Shown here piece by piece: positions 47,840-58,772 of a DNA stretch of 64,000 nucleotides. The notes below the pieces were generated by a model. The model was given only the letters and a program-made list of their open reading frames with translations. It was not told the DNA's origin and searched no databases. The stretch spans positions 1,622,001 to 1,686,000 of the forward strand of contig JAMJFZ010000596.1 in NCBI GenBank assembly GCA_026225945.1, given 5' to 3'. The stretch's first letter is position 1; the number at the start of each line of letters is the position of its first letter. Source of the DNA: Cricetomys ansorgei (taxonomy: Eukaryota; Chordata; Mammalia; Rodentia; Nesomyidae). Made by a program: the position numbers and the translations under genes.

Positions 47840-48765
47840 AAACCAATCCATCCTGTGCTGCCGCGTCCTCACCTGGGCACGCTCAGATTCCCAGTGCTAG
47901 ACTCTTAAAGAAAGCTGACGCCTCTTCCCTCCCACCTCACCCCTGCCAGAAGCCATCAACAGTGAAGAGCTACACTCTAGGATCTTTATCACAATGTGTG
48001 TGTGTGTGTGGCGACACAGCAGCCTTCAACAGCTCTCATTCCCAGCCGTGAATCTGCATGTAGATATCACTGCAACAGAAGCTCTCCTTCCCATAGCTGC
48101 TGGGGGCAGCACGAATCACAGACACCAACATGGCTTCCAGTGGGAGCATGGATCACGCAGATCAACATGGATTCCAGCTGCAGCCCGGATCACAGACATC
48201 AATGTGATTCCAGTGACAGCATATTTTAACAGCAGAGCTCCCAATGCAAAATGCCCAGGGCTCTTGTGTTAAGTACTTGGTCCCCAGCAGGTGGCGCTAT
48301 TCTGGGAGCATGCGGCCTGTAGGAGACAGGGCTGAGCTGGACTGAGCAGGTATTGGGGGGGGGGGCAGTTCTTAGGGGCACACTGCCCATGGCCGCCTCC
48401 TGTCATGCTCTCTGCTTTCTCCCCTCCATGAAGATTCTCCTCCTCAGAGGTGTGTCTCAGGAAACTGAGCACGTTTGTTTTTCCTGAGTTTTCTGTGCTT
48501 GGTCGTGACTACAGAATTCTAGTGTTTACTCTTCAAATCAAAGCTGCTCTAACTGCTGTGAGAGACACCTTGGTGGGGTAAGGAAGAGAAAAAGCATCTT
48601 TCCATTCCACAGCCACGGAGAATCAGACCCTGTTTCCTACCTTAAGACAGTCCTCAGACACGTTATCTCTACAAAAGAAGTCATGTGAGACATTGAGAAA
48701 GCAGACAGGGTGACTGTGTCCTAAGAAACCAACATTTAACTTTTAAAACAGGAAATGTTCTGACC
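47840..48765. other. Intronic stretch with short repeats only
   Basis: A GGAA run near 47822-47835, a short TG run near 47996, a degenerate triplication of AATCACAGACACCAACATGG-like segments at 48112-48205, and a G run at 48355-48366. Confidence 0.5.
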
Positions 48766-48767
48766 GG

Positions 48768-48865
48768 GGCCCATGAGATGGCTCAGTGGGCAAAGGCACT
48801 TGCTTTACAAGCCCAGTGGCCTGGGTTCAACCCACAGGACTCAGGGCCCATGTATGGGTACAAGA
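48768..48865 (+). mobile_element. tRNA-derived SINE head
   Basis: CCATGAGATGGCTCAGTGGG, CAAAGGCACTTGCTTTACAA and CCTGGGTTCAACCCACAGGA give the A-box and B-box order of B2/B3 SINEs. The body is truncated. Confidence 0.75.
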
Positions 48866-48869
48866 GCAC

Positions 48870-49970
48870 CGGCTGCACCGGGCGCCGGCTGCACGGGGCG
48901 CCTGCTCCACAGAGCTGCCCTCTGCATTTCTGGGGTTTGATATTTACTCGCTTTGATGTTGAGTTTGGTAATTTATATTTTTTAAAACCATCTACTTTTC
49001 CACATTGTCAAATTTTATGCCTTTAAGTTCTCTGTACTTTGAGTTTACGTGGCTCCTTCCTAATGCTACAGCCCAAATCCTCCAACCCAAAACGTTACGA
49101 ACTGAGTTCTCACCCATAAAAGACATGGCTAAGGAGACTCAGAAGGCAGTCATGGGGAAAGTAGGAAAACGGGGCATTACACACTCGGAGCAGAAACGTA
49201 ATCAGGAAGCTCCGCCCTAATTAGTATTAAGAGTATGACGCTGCCTCGCCGTCTCACTTCAGGGATCCGGTACAAACAAGGAGAGCACAGGGCGTGAACA
49301 GCCACCTCAGGTTGTCACTACCAGAACCCCACATACCGCACCCACCCAAACGGCCGGCGGCTGCAGAGGTGTCTCTAGAGGCGTTGAAGTCTTTCCGCCA
49401 CTGGGAAGAACACGACTGGTGGTCAGGCACAGACAGCGCGAGAGCCCACCTCTCTGAAGCAGGAGCGGAGAAGAGCCTGCAGGCGCTCGTGGTTGCAAGG
49501 GAAAGGACAGAGGCAGATCAAACGCCGTGGGCCAGGCGCCACAAGGGGGGCTTGAGTCACCCTCACCTCAAGTAAAGGCCACACTCGAGGGTTTTCAACC
49601 ACCTCGGGACGGTTTGGATTCTTGTAATGGCTCATCACACCTTTGCAATTAAGATGTCTGAAAGAGATCTGTCATTCCTCTCCCTAGAACTAAAGAAAGG
49701 CCTCTCAGTCATGCAGGGAAATGGCCTCCACGTGACACGAGTCACACAGTAGGCCCGCCGTCGATGGAGGGCTCAGGCTGCTGCTAACAGCTCCCGGTTC
49801 TCAGCGTGTGAGGACCATCGGGACAGGAACAACACAGGATGTCGGGATTCCTGTTACAAGACTGGAAAGTGCGCTGCAGGACCGCAGAGCCCACAGGCTA
49901 AGTGACTGCTGACGGCGCCTTGGGCTCCATGCTCAGAGTGCATGAGGACCGCTCAGATGCCAGGTCCTGT
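48870..49970. other. Intronic stretch, nothing recognised
   Basis: No repeat or exon was recognised. Confidence 0.4.
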
Positions 49971-49974
49971 AAAA

Positions 49975-50225
49975 GGCAGCCGCCATGGTGACCTGCCTGT
50001 AATCCCAGCACATGGGGACAGAAGAGGATTGTTGGAGCAAGCAAGCATGGCAGCCCTACTGCCACAGATCTGGGTTCAGCTGAGAGGCCCTGAAGCAACA
50101 AATAAGGGAAAAAGCAATGGAGGAAGACATCTGATGTCAGCCATGGGCTTCCACACGCTCACACACCTACACTAACACGCGTGTGCCCATGCACACTCGA
50201 GCATGCATATATACATACTCACATG
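49975..50225 (+). mobile_element. B3-like composite SINE with CA-rich tail
   Basis: CTGCCTGTAATCCCAGCACA, GAGCAAGCAAGCATGGCAGC, TCTGGGTTCAGCTGAGAGGC, AATGGAGGAAGACATCTGAT and GTCAGCC precede a CACAC/ATGCATAT tail. The 5' tRNA-like head is missing. Confidence 0.7.
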
Positions 50226-50229
50226 CACA

Positions 50230-51158
50230 TGGGGGAAAATGACTGTTGACTGAATTTGAGATCGTGAAAAATCTCTCTTGCATTAAAATCATTCTTTTCG
50301 AAGAGTTCTGATCTAATGAGTCTAGGTAAGAGGCAGGAGATACGCCTCATATCTCCTGGTAAGGTACAGTCTTTCTTTAAAAAAAAAAAAAAAGTGATTT
50401 CCAAGGAAATCCTTTAATTAATAAAACTGCAAAACCAATACAATGAGCAGTGCTCCCTAACGCTACGACAACGCACCCGCCCAGATGATTTACGACAGAA
50501 GGCCCGTGCGGTGCTGTGGAAGTGTGATCAAGCTCTCACTGTCTGGATGCTTAGCATGAATTCTGTAAGGCAAGGTTGCAGCTTCGAAGGTGGGTGGCTC
50601 ATTTATGCAAGAGATGTGTCCAGACCGAAGGAAACAAGACTGTTCAACTACAGTCTGGGGCTGAAGGGCTCCGAGGGCCCAGAGGCACCTCTGGAGCATG
50701 GTCGGTGTGCTCTGAGGACCCTCGTGCCTGCAGCATGGCGGGAACCAGATCGGTGCGCTGTGGAGCTGAGGGGCGAGCTAACTGTGCAGCTACACTCTCT
50801 GGAAATGCCCCCGGGTCCGTTATTTTAGCACGCTAACTGGGCTGTGTGCAGAGGGTTCATGACAACTCGAGCTAGCTGCTTATTAGATGGGGTAATGTGA
50901 TTACAGAGCATGCCGCTCGGGAAAGCCCCTGGGAGCCATCGGCAGGGGAGTGCTGCAGGCACAAAGCCAGAACAAGAAGCCAAACATCATTATCAAAACG
51001 GCTAACCCCGCTGCATCACAGGTACAGGGGAACGGCCACGCCACTGACACCCACGTTACCCAGTGGCTTCAAACTTGATGCAGAGCCGGCCTTTCAGGGA
51101 GCGTCTACAGCCGAGCGGCTTGGGGCGGGGTAAAAATAAAACGGCCACACTAAGTGTT
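50230..51158. other. Intronic stretch, nothing recognised
   Basis: A run of about 15 A near 50379-50393. Otherwise nothing. Confidence 0.4.
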
Positions 51159-51159
51159 G

Positions 51160-51357
51160 GACTGTGATAAAAACGCAGGCCCTGCACAGCACGGGGCAAG
51201 GCACGCATGGAGGGCATGCACTCCGAAGCAAGGCCTTGCCGGCGTGGGGGCTGGAGGACATCTCACGGGTTCCGCCACATAGGTCTCAGGGGTAAGACTC
51301 GGGTTGTCAGCCTTGGCAGCAAGCACCTTCACCCGCTGAGCCATCTTGCCAGCCCTG
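51160..51357 (-). mobile_element. B3-type SINE, minus orientation
   Basis: Read on minus: GGGCTGGCAAGATGGCTCAG, CGGGTGAAGGTGCTTGCTGC, CAAGGCTGACAACCCGAGTC, then a diverged body. Good A-box and B-box spacing. Confidence 0.85.
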
Positions 51358-51836
51358 CGTCCCTCTTCTGAGATGGGAAGCTCGCGCTGCCCGTGAACGT
51401 GCTCTGCCCCACAGGCCCGACGGAAGGAGGGGCAGGAGAGGTGGCACACCTGCACCTCAGGCCGTGCCTCTGTCCCCGAGCCCAGATCCCTCCCAAGGAC
51501 AGACCGAGGCTGTGGGAATGTAGCAACAAACACAGCCTACACGACCAAACTGAACATGAAAACACCTCCTGTAAGGTGCTCACAGGCTGAGCGCCCAGAA
51601 CGCCTGAGCGGCTTTTCCCGGGAAGCTTTGCTTGTGGTCAGTGCTGACTGTTACCTGCACAGGATCTGGAGTCGCCTTGGAGAAAGGCCTCCAGGCACAC
51701 TCCGGAGGCACTGTCCTGATTAGTGTGTGGTCGTGTCCGTCAGGGGTTATCTGTGGCCGCGTCTGCGAGGACCGCCTTGGTTAAGTTTGTCTGTGCCTGT
51801 GTCTGTGAGGGGTTATTTTCAATGAGTGTGCTATGG

Positions 51837-51974
51837 CAGTGGTTCTCAGCCCGTGGGTCATGACCCCTTTAGGGCTCAAACAACCCTTCCACGGGGGTCG
51901 CTGAAGGCCATCTGCATATCCGATATTTACATTACAATTCATAGCAAGAGTGAAGTTACAGTCATGAGGTAGCC
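51837..51974 (+). mobile_element. SPIN/URR1-like hAT transposon fragment, truncated
   Basis: It starts with the terminal-repeat-like CAGTGGTTCTCAGCCCGTGG, then GTCATGACCCCTTTAGGG, CAACCCTTCCACGGGGGTCG, ATCCGATATTTACATTACAA and TTCATAGCAAGAGTGAAGTT. This matches, from memory, the left half of the non-autonomous SPIN (Space Invader) element known in muroid rodents. The right half, with the inverted terminal repeat, is missing after GAGGTAGC. Confidence 0.85.
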
Positions 51975-51979
51975 GACCC

Positions 51980-52610
51980 GCCTGACCCGCGGCTCCCAGG
52001 GCGGCCCTGCAGCCTGACCACTGCGTGCAGCGCCAGAGCCTGCAAACGTGCAGATCATCAGAAGACAACGGCGGCCCTGCAGCCTGGGCGGCTGACCTCA
52101 GCCGTGTGTCATCAGGTGGTGGCACCTGCTGCGAGCAGGCTCTGGCCAGCATGGGACCGCCATCTGCGGATACAAACTACCCCGAGTCAGAAGCACACAG
52201 CCTCCAGATCTGCCATCTGACCTTGCCTGGGCACTGGGTCAGGAAAGCAGCTGAACTTGAATCTGGGAACCACTGTCGGCCGGGACAGCAGCTGCTCATG
52301 ACAAGGACCCTTAGGTCATCCCTGGTAGGAGCGGGGACCCCCTCGCCCTGGGCACTGCCCTGTGCCTTCCCCACACGCGGTAGAGGCTGCCCTGGAGACA
52401 CGAGCAGCTGGTGTCTGGGTAAGCTGATGGGTGCCTGCTGATGGGTGCCGCACAGCTAGGGTGTTTGTGGGGGGGAACTAAGAATGCCGTCTCCCCACAT
52501 TCAAGGCTAACCGCACCTGCTTCGGGCAGCAGAGGGAGCCCAGTGAAGCAAGGGCTGAGGCAGCCCGTGTGGGCAGTAATTCTGCGGGATGCTGGATATG
52601 TTGATCCTAC
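51980..52610. other. Intronic stretch, nothing recognised
   Basis: GCGGCCCTGCAGCCTG occurs twice (52001 and 52071), a short direct repeat. No other structure was seen. Confidence 0.4.
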
Positions 52611-52611
52611 A

Positions 52612-52795
52612 GGGCTGGCGAGAGGGCTGGGCAGGCAGAGGAGCTTGCCACCAAGCTTGATGACCTGAGTTTGACCCCCGGGCCCCACATGGTAGAAGGA
52701 GGGCTGGCTTCTGCAAGTTGTCCTCTGACCTCCACCCCTGGATTTTGTCATGTGTTCATACACACAAAATAAGTAGATAAATGTAAACAACGCTT
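52612..52795 (+). mobile_element. B3-type SINE
   Basis: GGGCTGGCGAGAGGGCTGGG, GGAGCTTGCCACCAAGCTTG, ATGACCTGAGTTTGACCCCC, CTTCTGCAAGTTGTCCTCTG and ACCTCCACC run to an ACACAAAATAAGTAGATAAA tail. Full-length order. Confidence 0.92.
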
Positions 52796-52987
52796 GTTCT
52801 AAGTAGAGGTTAAATTATATGCATGAGATCTTTCAATTATACATTATTAAAGTTTACACTGAATCAGCATCTGGTATTTTTGTGCTGGTATTTTGTTTAA
52901 TCTCACGTTAGATTATTTTCCCACATTGCTAAGAATACTTTGAAAATCATGATCAGTGGCATAGAATTCTACCTTAAAACTAGAACT

Positions 52988-53252
52988 TAGGGCCAGAGGG
53001 ATGGCTAACTGGGGAAAAGCACTTGCCACACAGGCCGGGTGGCCTGGCATCCGCAAGGCTTCTGTGGTGAGACAGGAGCAGAGACAGGGGCATTGCCCAG
53101 AAGTTCAAGGGCGAGCTAGGATCCATGGCGGCAGCAGGAGAGACAGAGAGAGAGAGACAGAGACAGAGACCCTGCCTCAGCAAAGCTAAAGACACCCATG
53201 CCAAGTGCCCTCTGACCTCACGCACGTGCACACACAGAAATTTTAAAAAATG
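52988..53252 (+). mobile_element. Composite tRNA-derived SINE
   Basis: GGGCCAGAGGGATGGCTAAC, AAAAGCACTTGCCACACAGG, a middle part ending in AGAGAGAGAGAC, CCTGCCTCAG, then GTGCCCTCTGACCTCACGCA and an ACACACAGAAATTTTAAAAA tail. Confidence 0.75.
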
Positions 53253-53904
53253 GAATTTAATTTCTAATTTAGCAAACCGCAAGCTATTAAGAAGTTTTTC
53301 AATGCTAAGAACAATGTCATGAGTTTATGTACTTACACAAACAGCCCACGCTTCACATGCTCCCTGTCGCAGTCTCACTCGGTAAGGCGGGGTGGTTTGA
53401 AAGCTCTGATACCTATTTACATTTTAATTTACCAATTAAGAGCCCGTAGTCAGTTTCCAACTCCGAAGACTGAAGAAGTAAAAACCTGTGTTTACTGTTC
53501 TGTTTAATTTAATTTCCTTCATTATTTAAATGAGCTCAGATCACTTGAAGAAAACACAGGAAGTGGGGGGCTGTCTTCCCTGGGATGGAGCTGAGGTTGG
53601 GGCCTTGTGCTGGCCAGGAGCTTCACGACAGAGCCACAGCCCAGACCACCCACCGATTCTCTGACCAGCTCTCTCGAGTCTGTTTCTGCTGCCTTGAACC
53701 ACTGTCTGGCCTGCATCAGCCAGACACTGTGTCTCACTGAATCGGAATGATTAGATCTGCGTCCACAGCTCTTCGCCCTCCCCGTCATGAGACGGGAGAT
53801 GTGGACGTAGAAAGATCACAGGAAAATTCTGCCATGGCAACTGGTTCTGACAGTCAACCTTTCCAACCCTGCATGTGAGTCAAGCTATTAAGACTGTCCT
53901 CGAC

Positions 53905-54032
53905 TGGGCAGTAGTGGCACACGCCTTTAATCCCAGCACTCAGGAGGCAGAGGCAGGCAGATCTCTGTGAGTTCGAGGCCAGCCAGAGTTACAAGAGAGA
54001 AATCCTGTCTCAAAAAACAAAAAGAAAGAAAG
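53905..54032 (+). mobile_element. B1 SINE
   Basis: GACTGGGCAGTAGTGGCACA, CGCCTTTAATCCCAGCACTC, AGGAGGCAGAGGCAGGCAGA, GAGTTCGAGGCCAGCCAGAG, an AATCCTGTCTCAAAAAAC end and an A/G-rich tail. Near consensus. Confidence 0.96.
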
Positions 54033-54034
54033 CA

Positions 54035-57000
54035 AGCAGCCAACACTGCTTACCCTGTGAGGAGGGGTCAGCTCAGCGGGGACAGCAAGGGATAGAAACA
54101 TACGCATGCAACTAGGTGAACAGACTCGGTTTCTTCTCAGTCACAGCGTGAAGATATACCGTCTTATCCTCCCTGTCCTAGGCCCCAAGGTTGAACGGAG
54201 AGATGTGACGTCTGCTGAGATAGAGCTATCTACCAGGAGAGGAAGACAACGTTCTGACTCTATGGAGTCATGTGAGAACGGGAAAAACCCCTGAAATTGT
54301 GAATTATGTGCAGAGCACTGCAACAAATGAGCCCAGGCATCTTCACGCAAAGAGGAGTTAGAATCTTGAGACTGTTGGAACAGACCAAGGACTGATGCCT
54401 TATGGACCTTGTGATTCTCCTACGTCCATGAGCAACCACAGGCTGGGAACATCGCAGACTTCCAGGAAAGAATGGTGTGTGCCATTCTTGGGTAGAAGCT
54501 GCAGCTGCTTGGGTAGAAGCACGGAACAGCAAACGGCTGATCTGGTAACTGAGAGGACTGGTAGTGAGCGTGAGGGCAGAATATACAGGGTGGATACGCT
54601 GGACAAGTGCTGACTCTCCACCCACATGGAGCCAGGGGGTGGGCACTTCCACCATACCACTCAGGATAACTTCCCAGGGCCCTCCGAGAAGGACAACGGG
54701 CCTGTGACATCCCCCTCGCTACAGCTCGGCGCGTAGCAGTGTGTCACACACTCACAAGAGGGGTGTGAACAGTACAGGGTGTTGGGTGGTGACGGCCACA
54801 TAGCTCTCACCGTGACGGACTGCTGTAACTGCTCTGTCAACCTCTCATATTACTTCATAGTGTGCCTGATTTACATATTAAATTTTACCACAGGAAAAAC
54901 CCACAATGCAGAAACGTCTTGACTTACACCAGCATTACGTCTAGATAAACACATAGAATATTGGCAATGTAAATTAAAGTACACTTAAGACACCAAACAT
55001 CACAGCTCACAATGCGACACACTGTGGGTTGTCTCTCCCGAGATGAGAGGCGGGAGGCAGTGTGGCGCGTTGCCATGGCCCACCCCACACATACCCAGGA
55101 GAGACCCATCCCAGCCCACCACCACTGTGCAGCTGCTGGGCCACGGCTGGAGCCACAATCGGGAGGGAACCCTCTCTTCCAAGTCCATGCCGGGCTTCAG
55201 CATCCCCAAGGGGCTTGGAGCCCCAAAAAAGATGCATCGCTCGGTTCACGACTCTGGGTCAACAGGCTTCAGTGGCTCCTCAGGGTGCGTTCACCTTCCC
55301 TGGGTCACCTTTGGAAAGAGTCTCAAAACCACCAAGTCCCTCCTCCTGCCTCAGGCCAAATGCCCCCGAAGTCATCCACGCCGGACTCAAGGCCGAAGCC
55401 CACTTATTCTTCCTGCAGGACAGCAGTCCCGCACCTTCCCCGCACCCTACAGCTTCTTTAAAGAGCCGCTGTAAACCTCACAGCATCTCAGGTAGGCTGG
55501 GGGCCACCAAAGGAGGGAGTGCTTCATGTGGGTGGGGGGGCAGTCCCAACAACAGACAAGCAGAAGGCGGGGCCAAATTCAGACGCATATTACAACATGA
55601 GCAATGACCAAGTCTGGAAGTCGAGGCTGCGGCAGCCCTGCTGAGCTGGGCACCCCCTCTGGGGCCTCCAAGGTGAGAGTCCCTCCCTTGGCCATTCCCA
55701 GCCTCGAGGGGCATTTTACTCCGACTCAAGCAGGGAACCCCATGGCATGCTAGCCAGCGACCTGACATCTGCTCCTCACGTAAGCTTTGCGCGCATGAAA
55801 TCACGCCATCAGCCAGACCTGGGCAGATGCTTGCTGTTTCAAGTGCTTCTCAGCCACATCTGAAGGGATTTAGGACAAAGAGGGCAGGTGCCAGCCCCGG
55901 CGTGCCTCTGCAGGAGCCTGTGTGCCATCCCCGGAGCTTTCCGGAGGCCTGTGGTGGCGGAGGGTGGGATCCGGAGCTCAGGGCCGCCGGCTCAGACCCT
56001 GCAGGCAGCGCAGGTGTGGCCGGCAGGGTGGGCTGCACCCGCCAACTTCAAAGACCCACCTGACGACTTGACTTGAGGAGCCATCAGCTCAGCACATGAA
56101 ACACGGGGTGATCTTAGGCGTCTGCACTCAAGGCCTTTCAAGTCTGGGTCTGCTCTGCTCCCGTGGGAGCTGCTGCACTGTAGCCTGTTTATGTTTCAGA
56201 CTTGATCACTCTGGACAGAACCTGCTGAACAAACCACTCTGCAGCAGGCAGAGTCCTCCAGGAGGAGGTGGTTGGACTGCTCTCCTCCCGAGACTCAAGT
56301 CTATCGCCAAAGCCGGCGATGAGGTCCAGGGTCCGGCAGCTGTGGCGCAGTCCCGGCAAACAGAGCGGCTGTGTGAGGCTGAACCTGCACTGCGCAGGCC
56401 TCTCTCAGTGGCTATATCCCAGTTACCTCCGCTCAGGAACTAGATATGAAACGCTCTGTGAGCCCAGCACCTTCTCCACACATGCGCTTGTCCTTGGCAC
56501 AGAAGTTGCAGAGCAGCCTCCTCTGGGCACGGCTCCTGGAGCCACGGGGCCTCAGCCGTGAAGGCTGGGCTTCCAGTCAGGACTGGCTTGTCATGGAAAC
56601 CTCTTATACTTAGAAACAATACCAGAGAACACAGAGCAGCCTTCTAACCCGGCGCTCCCCCTGCCACTCTTTCTGGACCTGACGAGTGTGGGGTTAAGTG
56701 GGTTCGGAGCCAATCCAGAGGCCAGTGAGAACTTCTGTGAGAACGTGTGGGTGCTGAGATCAGACATTTAAGCTCTGGAGATTCGACAGCTCCAGGGGCC
56801 TTCTTTGTAAGTAAAGGTGGGCCCCCATCACAGAAGGGGAGGATTAGAGAAGATCCTTGCTGAAGCAGAAAGAGAACCTGGCTATTGCCAGCACTGGCCA
56901 GGCCGCGGTGCTTACGGCGCCAAGCCCAGCTGACTGAACCTCGTGACCCAATTACCGTTGGTGGGATAACGAATAAGGCCACGCACTGCTGTGTAATATC

Positions 57001-57170
57001 TGCCGTGCCCCCGCCCCCTGCTGGTGAGCACAGAGCTGGGGTGGCTACCGAGGCAGCTGTGTGTCTGCTTCACGCTTCCGTGTCCTCTGTCGCTTCTCAC
57101 TGTGACAGGAGCCCTGCAAACCGTTCCTCCTCCTCCAGCTGAATCTTTGGGGTTGTTTTCAGCTATTGAC
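54035..57170. other. Intronic stretch, nothing recognised
   Basis: Several overlapping GC-rich frames up to 181 residues (55012-55607) with no domain, periodicity or splice-site support. No named repeat was recognised. Confidence 0.45.
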
Positions 57171-57171
57171 T

Positions 57172-57303
57172 GATAAGACGAGGTCTCACTCTGTAACACT
57201 CTGGAACTTACTACACAGGCCAGGCTGCAGTCAAATTCCTGGCAATCTTCCTGCCTCAGCCACCGGAGTCCTGGGGTTACAGGCAACCACAAGTAGCCAC
57301 ACC
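57172..57303 (-). mobile_element. B1 SINE, minus orientation, diverged
   Basis: GACGAGGTCTCACTCTGTAA, CACAGGCCAGGCTGCAGTCA, TTCCTGCCTCAGCCACCGGA and GTCCTGGGGTTACAGGCAAC on plus keep the inverted B1 order. Confidence 0.88.
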
Positions 57304-57420
57304 TTTACCTCCCGGGTGCAATCAAACCTATACACTTATTGGCCCAAATGGCACTTATGGTTCTTGAAACCACAGGGCAGTTAACACCAAACACCAGCTG
57401 TCCTGACCTCACACAGGCAG

Positions 57421-57640
57421 GGTCGGAGGGCACCCATCTGCTTCTGGAGGGGTCGGAGGGCACCCATCTGCTTCTGGAGGGGTCAGAGGGCACCCATCTG
57501 CTTCTGGAGGGGTCAGAGGGACACGGCACCCATCTGCTTCTGGAGGGGTCAGAGGGCACCCATCTGCTTCTGGAGGGGTCAGAGGGCACCCATCTGCTTC
57601 TGGAGAGGTCAGAGGGCACCCATCTGTTTCTGGAGGCACA
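57421..57640. repeat. 30-bp minisatellite, 7 units
   Basis: GGTCAGAGGGCACCCATCTG plus CTTCTGGAGG recurs at 57421, 57451, 57481, 57511, 57547, 57577 and 57607. The fourth unit has a 6-base insertion (ACACGG). Since 30 is a multiple of three, frames run open through it (SEGTHLLLEG-like); there is no coding support. Confidence 0.96.
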
Positions 57641-57692
57641 AACAGGCCTGGTTTTCATAGGCCTTCCCGAAGCTTTTTACTATGAGGTTTAT

Positions 57693-57758
57693 GGAATTTT
57701 ACCAGCGGACCCCAAGATGGCTACTGGAATTTTACCAGCGGACCCCAAGATGGCTACT
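57693..57758. repeat. 33-bp tandem duplication
   Basis: GAATTTTACCAGCGGACCCC and AAGATGGCTACT occur twice back to back with no visible mismatch. Confidence 0.96.
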
Positions 57759-57913
57759 GACTAAGGTAGAGTCACTGGTCTCCATGTTTAGGCTCTCTTT
57801 CAATATGGTTGGGACCATCGAACTGACTGAAGCTTCAGACACGCATTGGTCTCACCTAGAAATTCAGTGGCCTTGTGTAATCCTGCTTGTTTTCATTCCT
57901 GCTCTGTCAAATT

Positions 57914-58047
57914 GAGAGGGGCTGACAGGGCCTGTGTCTGCACCCCTCCACCCTGCGGTGTTACGGTGAAGGGGGCTGACCCGGGGGGTCTGCACCTCTC
58001 TTTACAGTGAAGGAGGCTGACCCGGGGGGTCTGCACCTCTCTCTGTG
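57914..58047. repeat. 41-bp repeat, two good copies plus one degenerate
   Basis: GTGAAGG(G/A)GGCTGACCC and GGGTCTGCACCTCTCT occur at 57966 and 58007. A diverged upstream copy starts near 57914 (GGGGCTGACAGGGCCTGTGT). Confidence 0.88.
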
Positions 58048-58206
58048 GTGTCCTGTACAACTCAGAAATCTCTTGGAAGGGACTGGATGCTAGAAAGATT
58101 TTCCTTTCTGGAATTCACTGCATTTTTAATCACACTTTCGTTAAGAAAGTAATTGGATTTGATTATGCCTTATTTACTTAATAATTCTATTGTCTATCTG
58201 TCTTCA

Positions 58207-58239
58207 ATCCATCCATCCATCCACCCATCCACCCATCCC
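58207..58239. repeat. (ATCC)n microsatellite
   Basis: About eight ATCC/ACCC tetranucleotides. Confidence 0.95.
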
Positions 58240-58325
58240 TTTTCAGGCGGTCTCCCTGTGTAGTCCTGACTGGCCTCACATACACAATGATCCTCCTGGG
58301 TCTGTCTCTCAGGAGCTCGTTTAAC
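58240..58325 (-). mobile_element. Possible B1 remnant, minus orientation
   Basis: TTTTCAGGCGGTCTCCCTGT and GTAGTCCTGACTGGCCTCAC on plus resemble an inverted B1 start. The remainder is too diverged to follow. Confidence 0.4.
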
Positions 58326-58548
58326 ATGTGCACCATTTTGCCAAGACATTAACTATTATCTTAATGAATGATAAGCCACCTTGTTCTAAAATCAAGTATA
58401 AATACAGTATTTTACATAACAAGGGGCCTTCTCGAAGCTCCATTGGCTCCAGTTTTGAAGGGAACTAAAATAACAAGGACTCAAGCATTCTTGAAAACAG
58501 ACGAAAATCACTTCAACCTCAGCATTTCTGAAACAGCACAAGACTATC

Positions 58549-58760
58549 CCTCCCACAGGGGAACCGAACCCTCACACGGGCGATACCCCACATGGGCTGT
58601 CCCTCACCCTGCGGTCCCTCACACGGGCAATCCCTCACAAGGGCGATCCCTTCCACAGGTGGTTCCTCACACAGGAACCCTCACACGGGTGATACCCCAC
58701 ACAGGCCGTCCCTCCCACGGGCACCCTCCCATGGTCCCTCACACAGGCAGCCTCACAGGA
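58549..58760. repeat. Degenerate TCCCTCACACGGGC minisatellite next to a Ulk4 donor
   Basis: Irregular 14-36-base units built around CCCTCACACGGGCGAT and CCCACACAGG variants. CCTCAC (GTGAGG on the Ulk4 sense strand) appears eight times, at 58570, 58602, 58617, 58633, 58665, 58679, 58737 and 58751. The array ends about 10-15 bases from the splice donor at 58767-58772. Confidence 0.9.
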
Positions 58761-58772
58761 GCGAGCCCTTAC

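Larger units (their letters stand above)
39444..58772 (-). other. Ulk4: Ulk4 intron between the two recognised exons
   Basis: Inferred from the donor at 58767-58772 (GTAAGG) and the acceptor ending at 39444 (TTCCAG), both phase 0. The 19.3-kb interval holds a B1-derived array, a 142-bp-period minisatellite, broken L1s, an ERV-like LTR, many SINEs, a SPIN-like fragment and several short arrays. No other exon with recognisable homology was seen in it; a species-specific or alternative exon cannot be excluded by eye. Confidence 0.85.

Noticed and set aside
55012..55607. Three overlapping plus frames of 140-180 residues
   Set aside because: Three frames of the same DNA are equally open, which indicates low stop density rather than coding.
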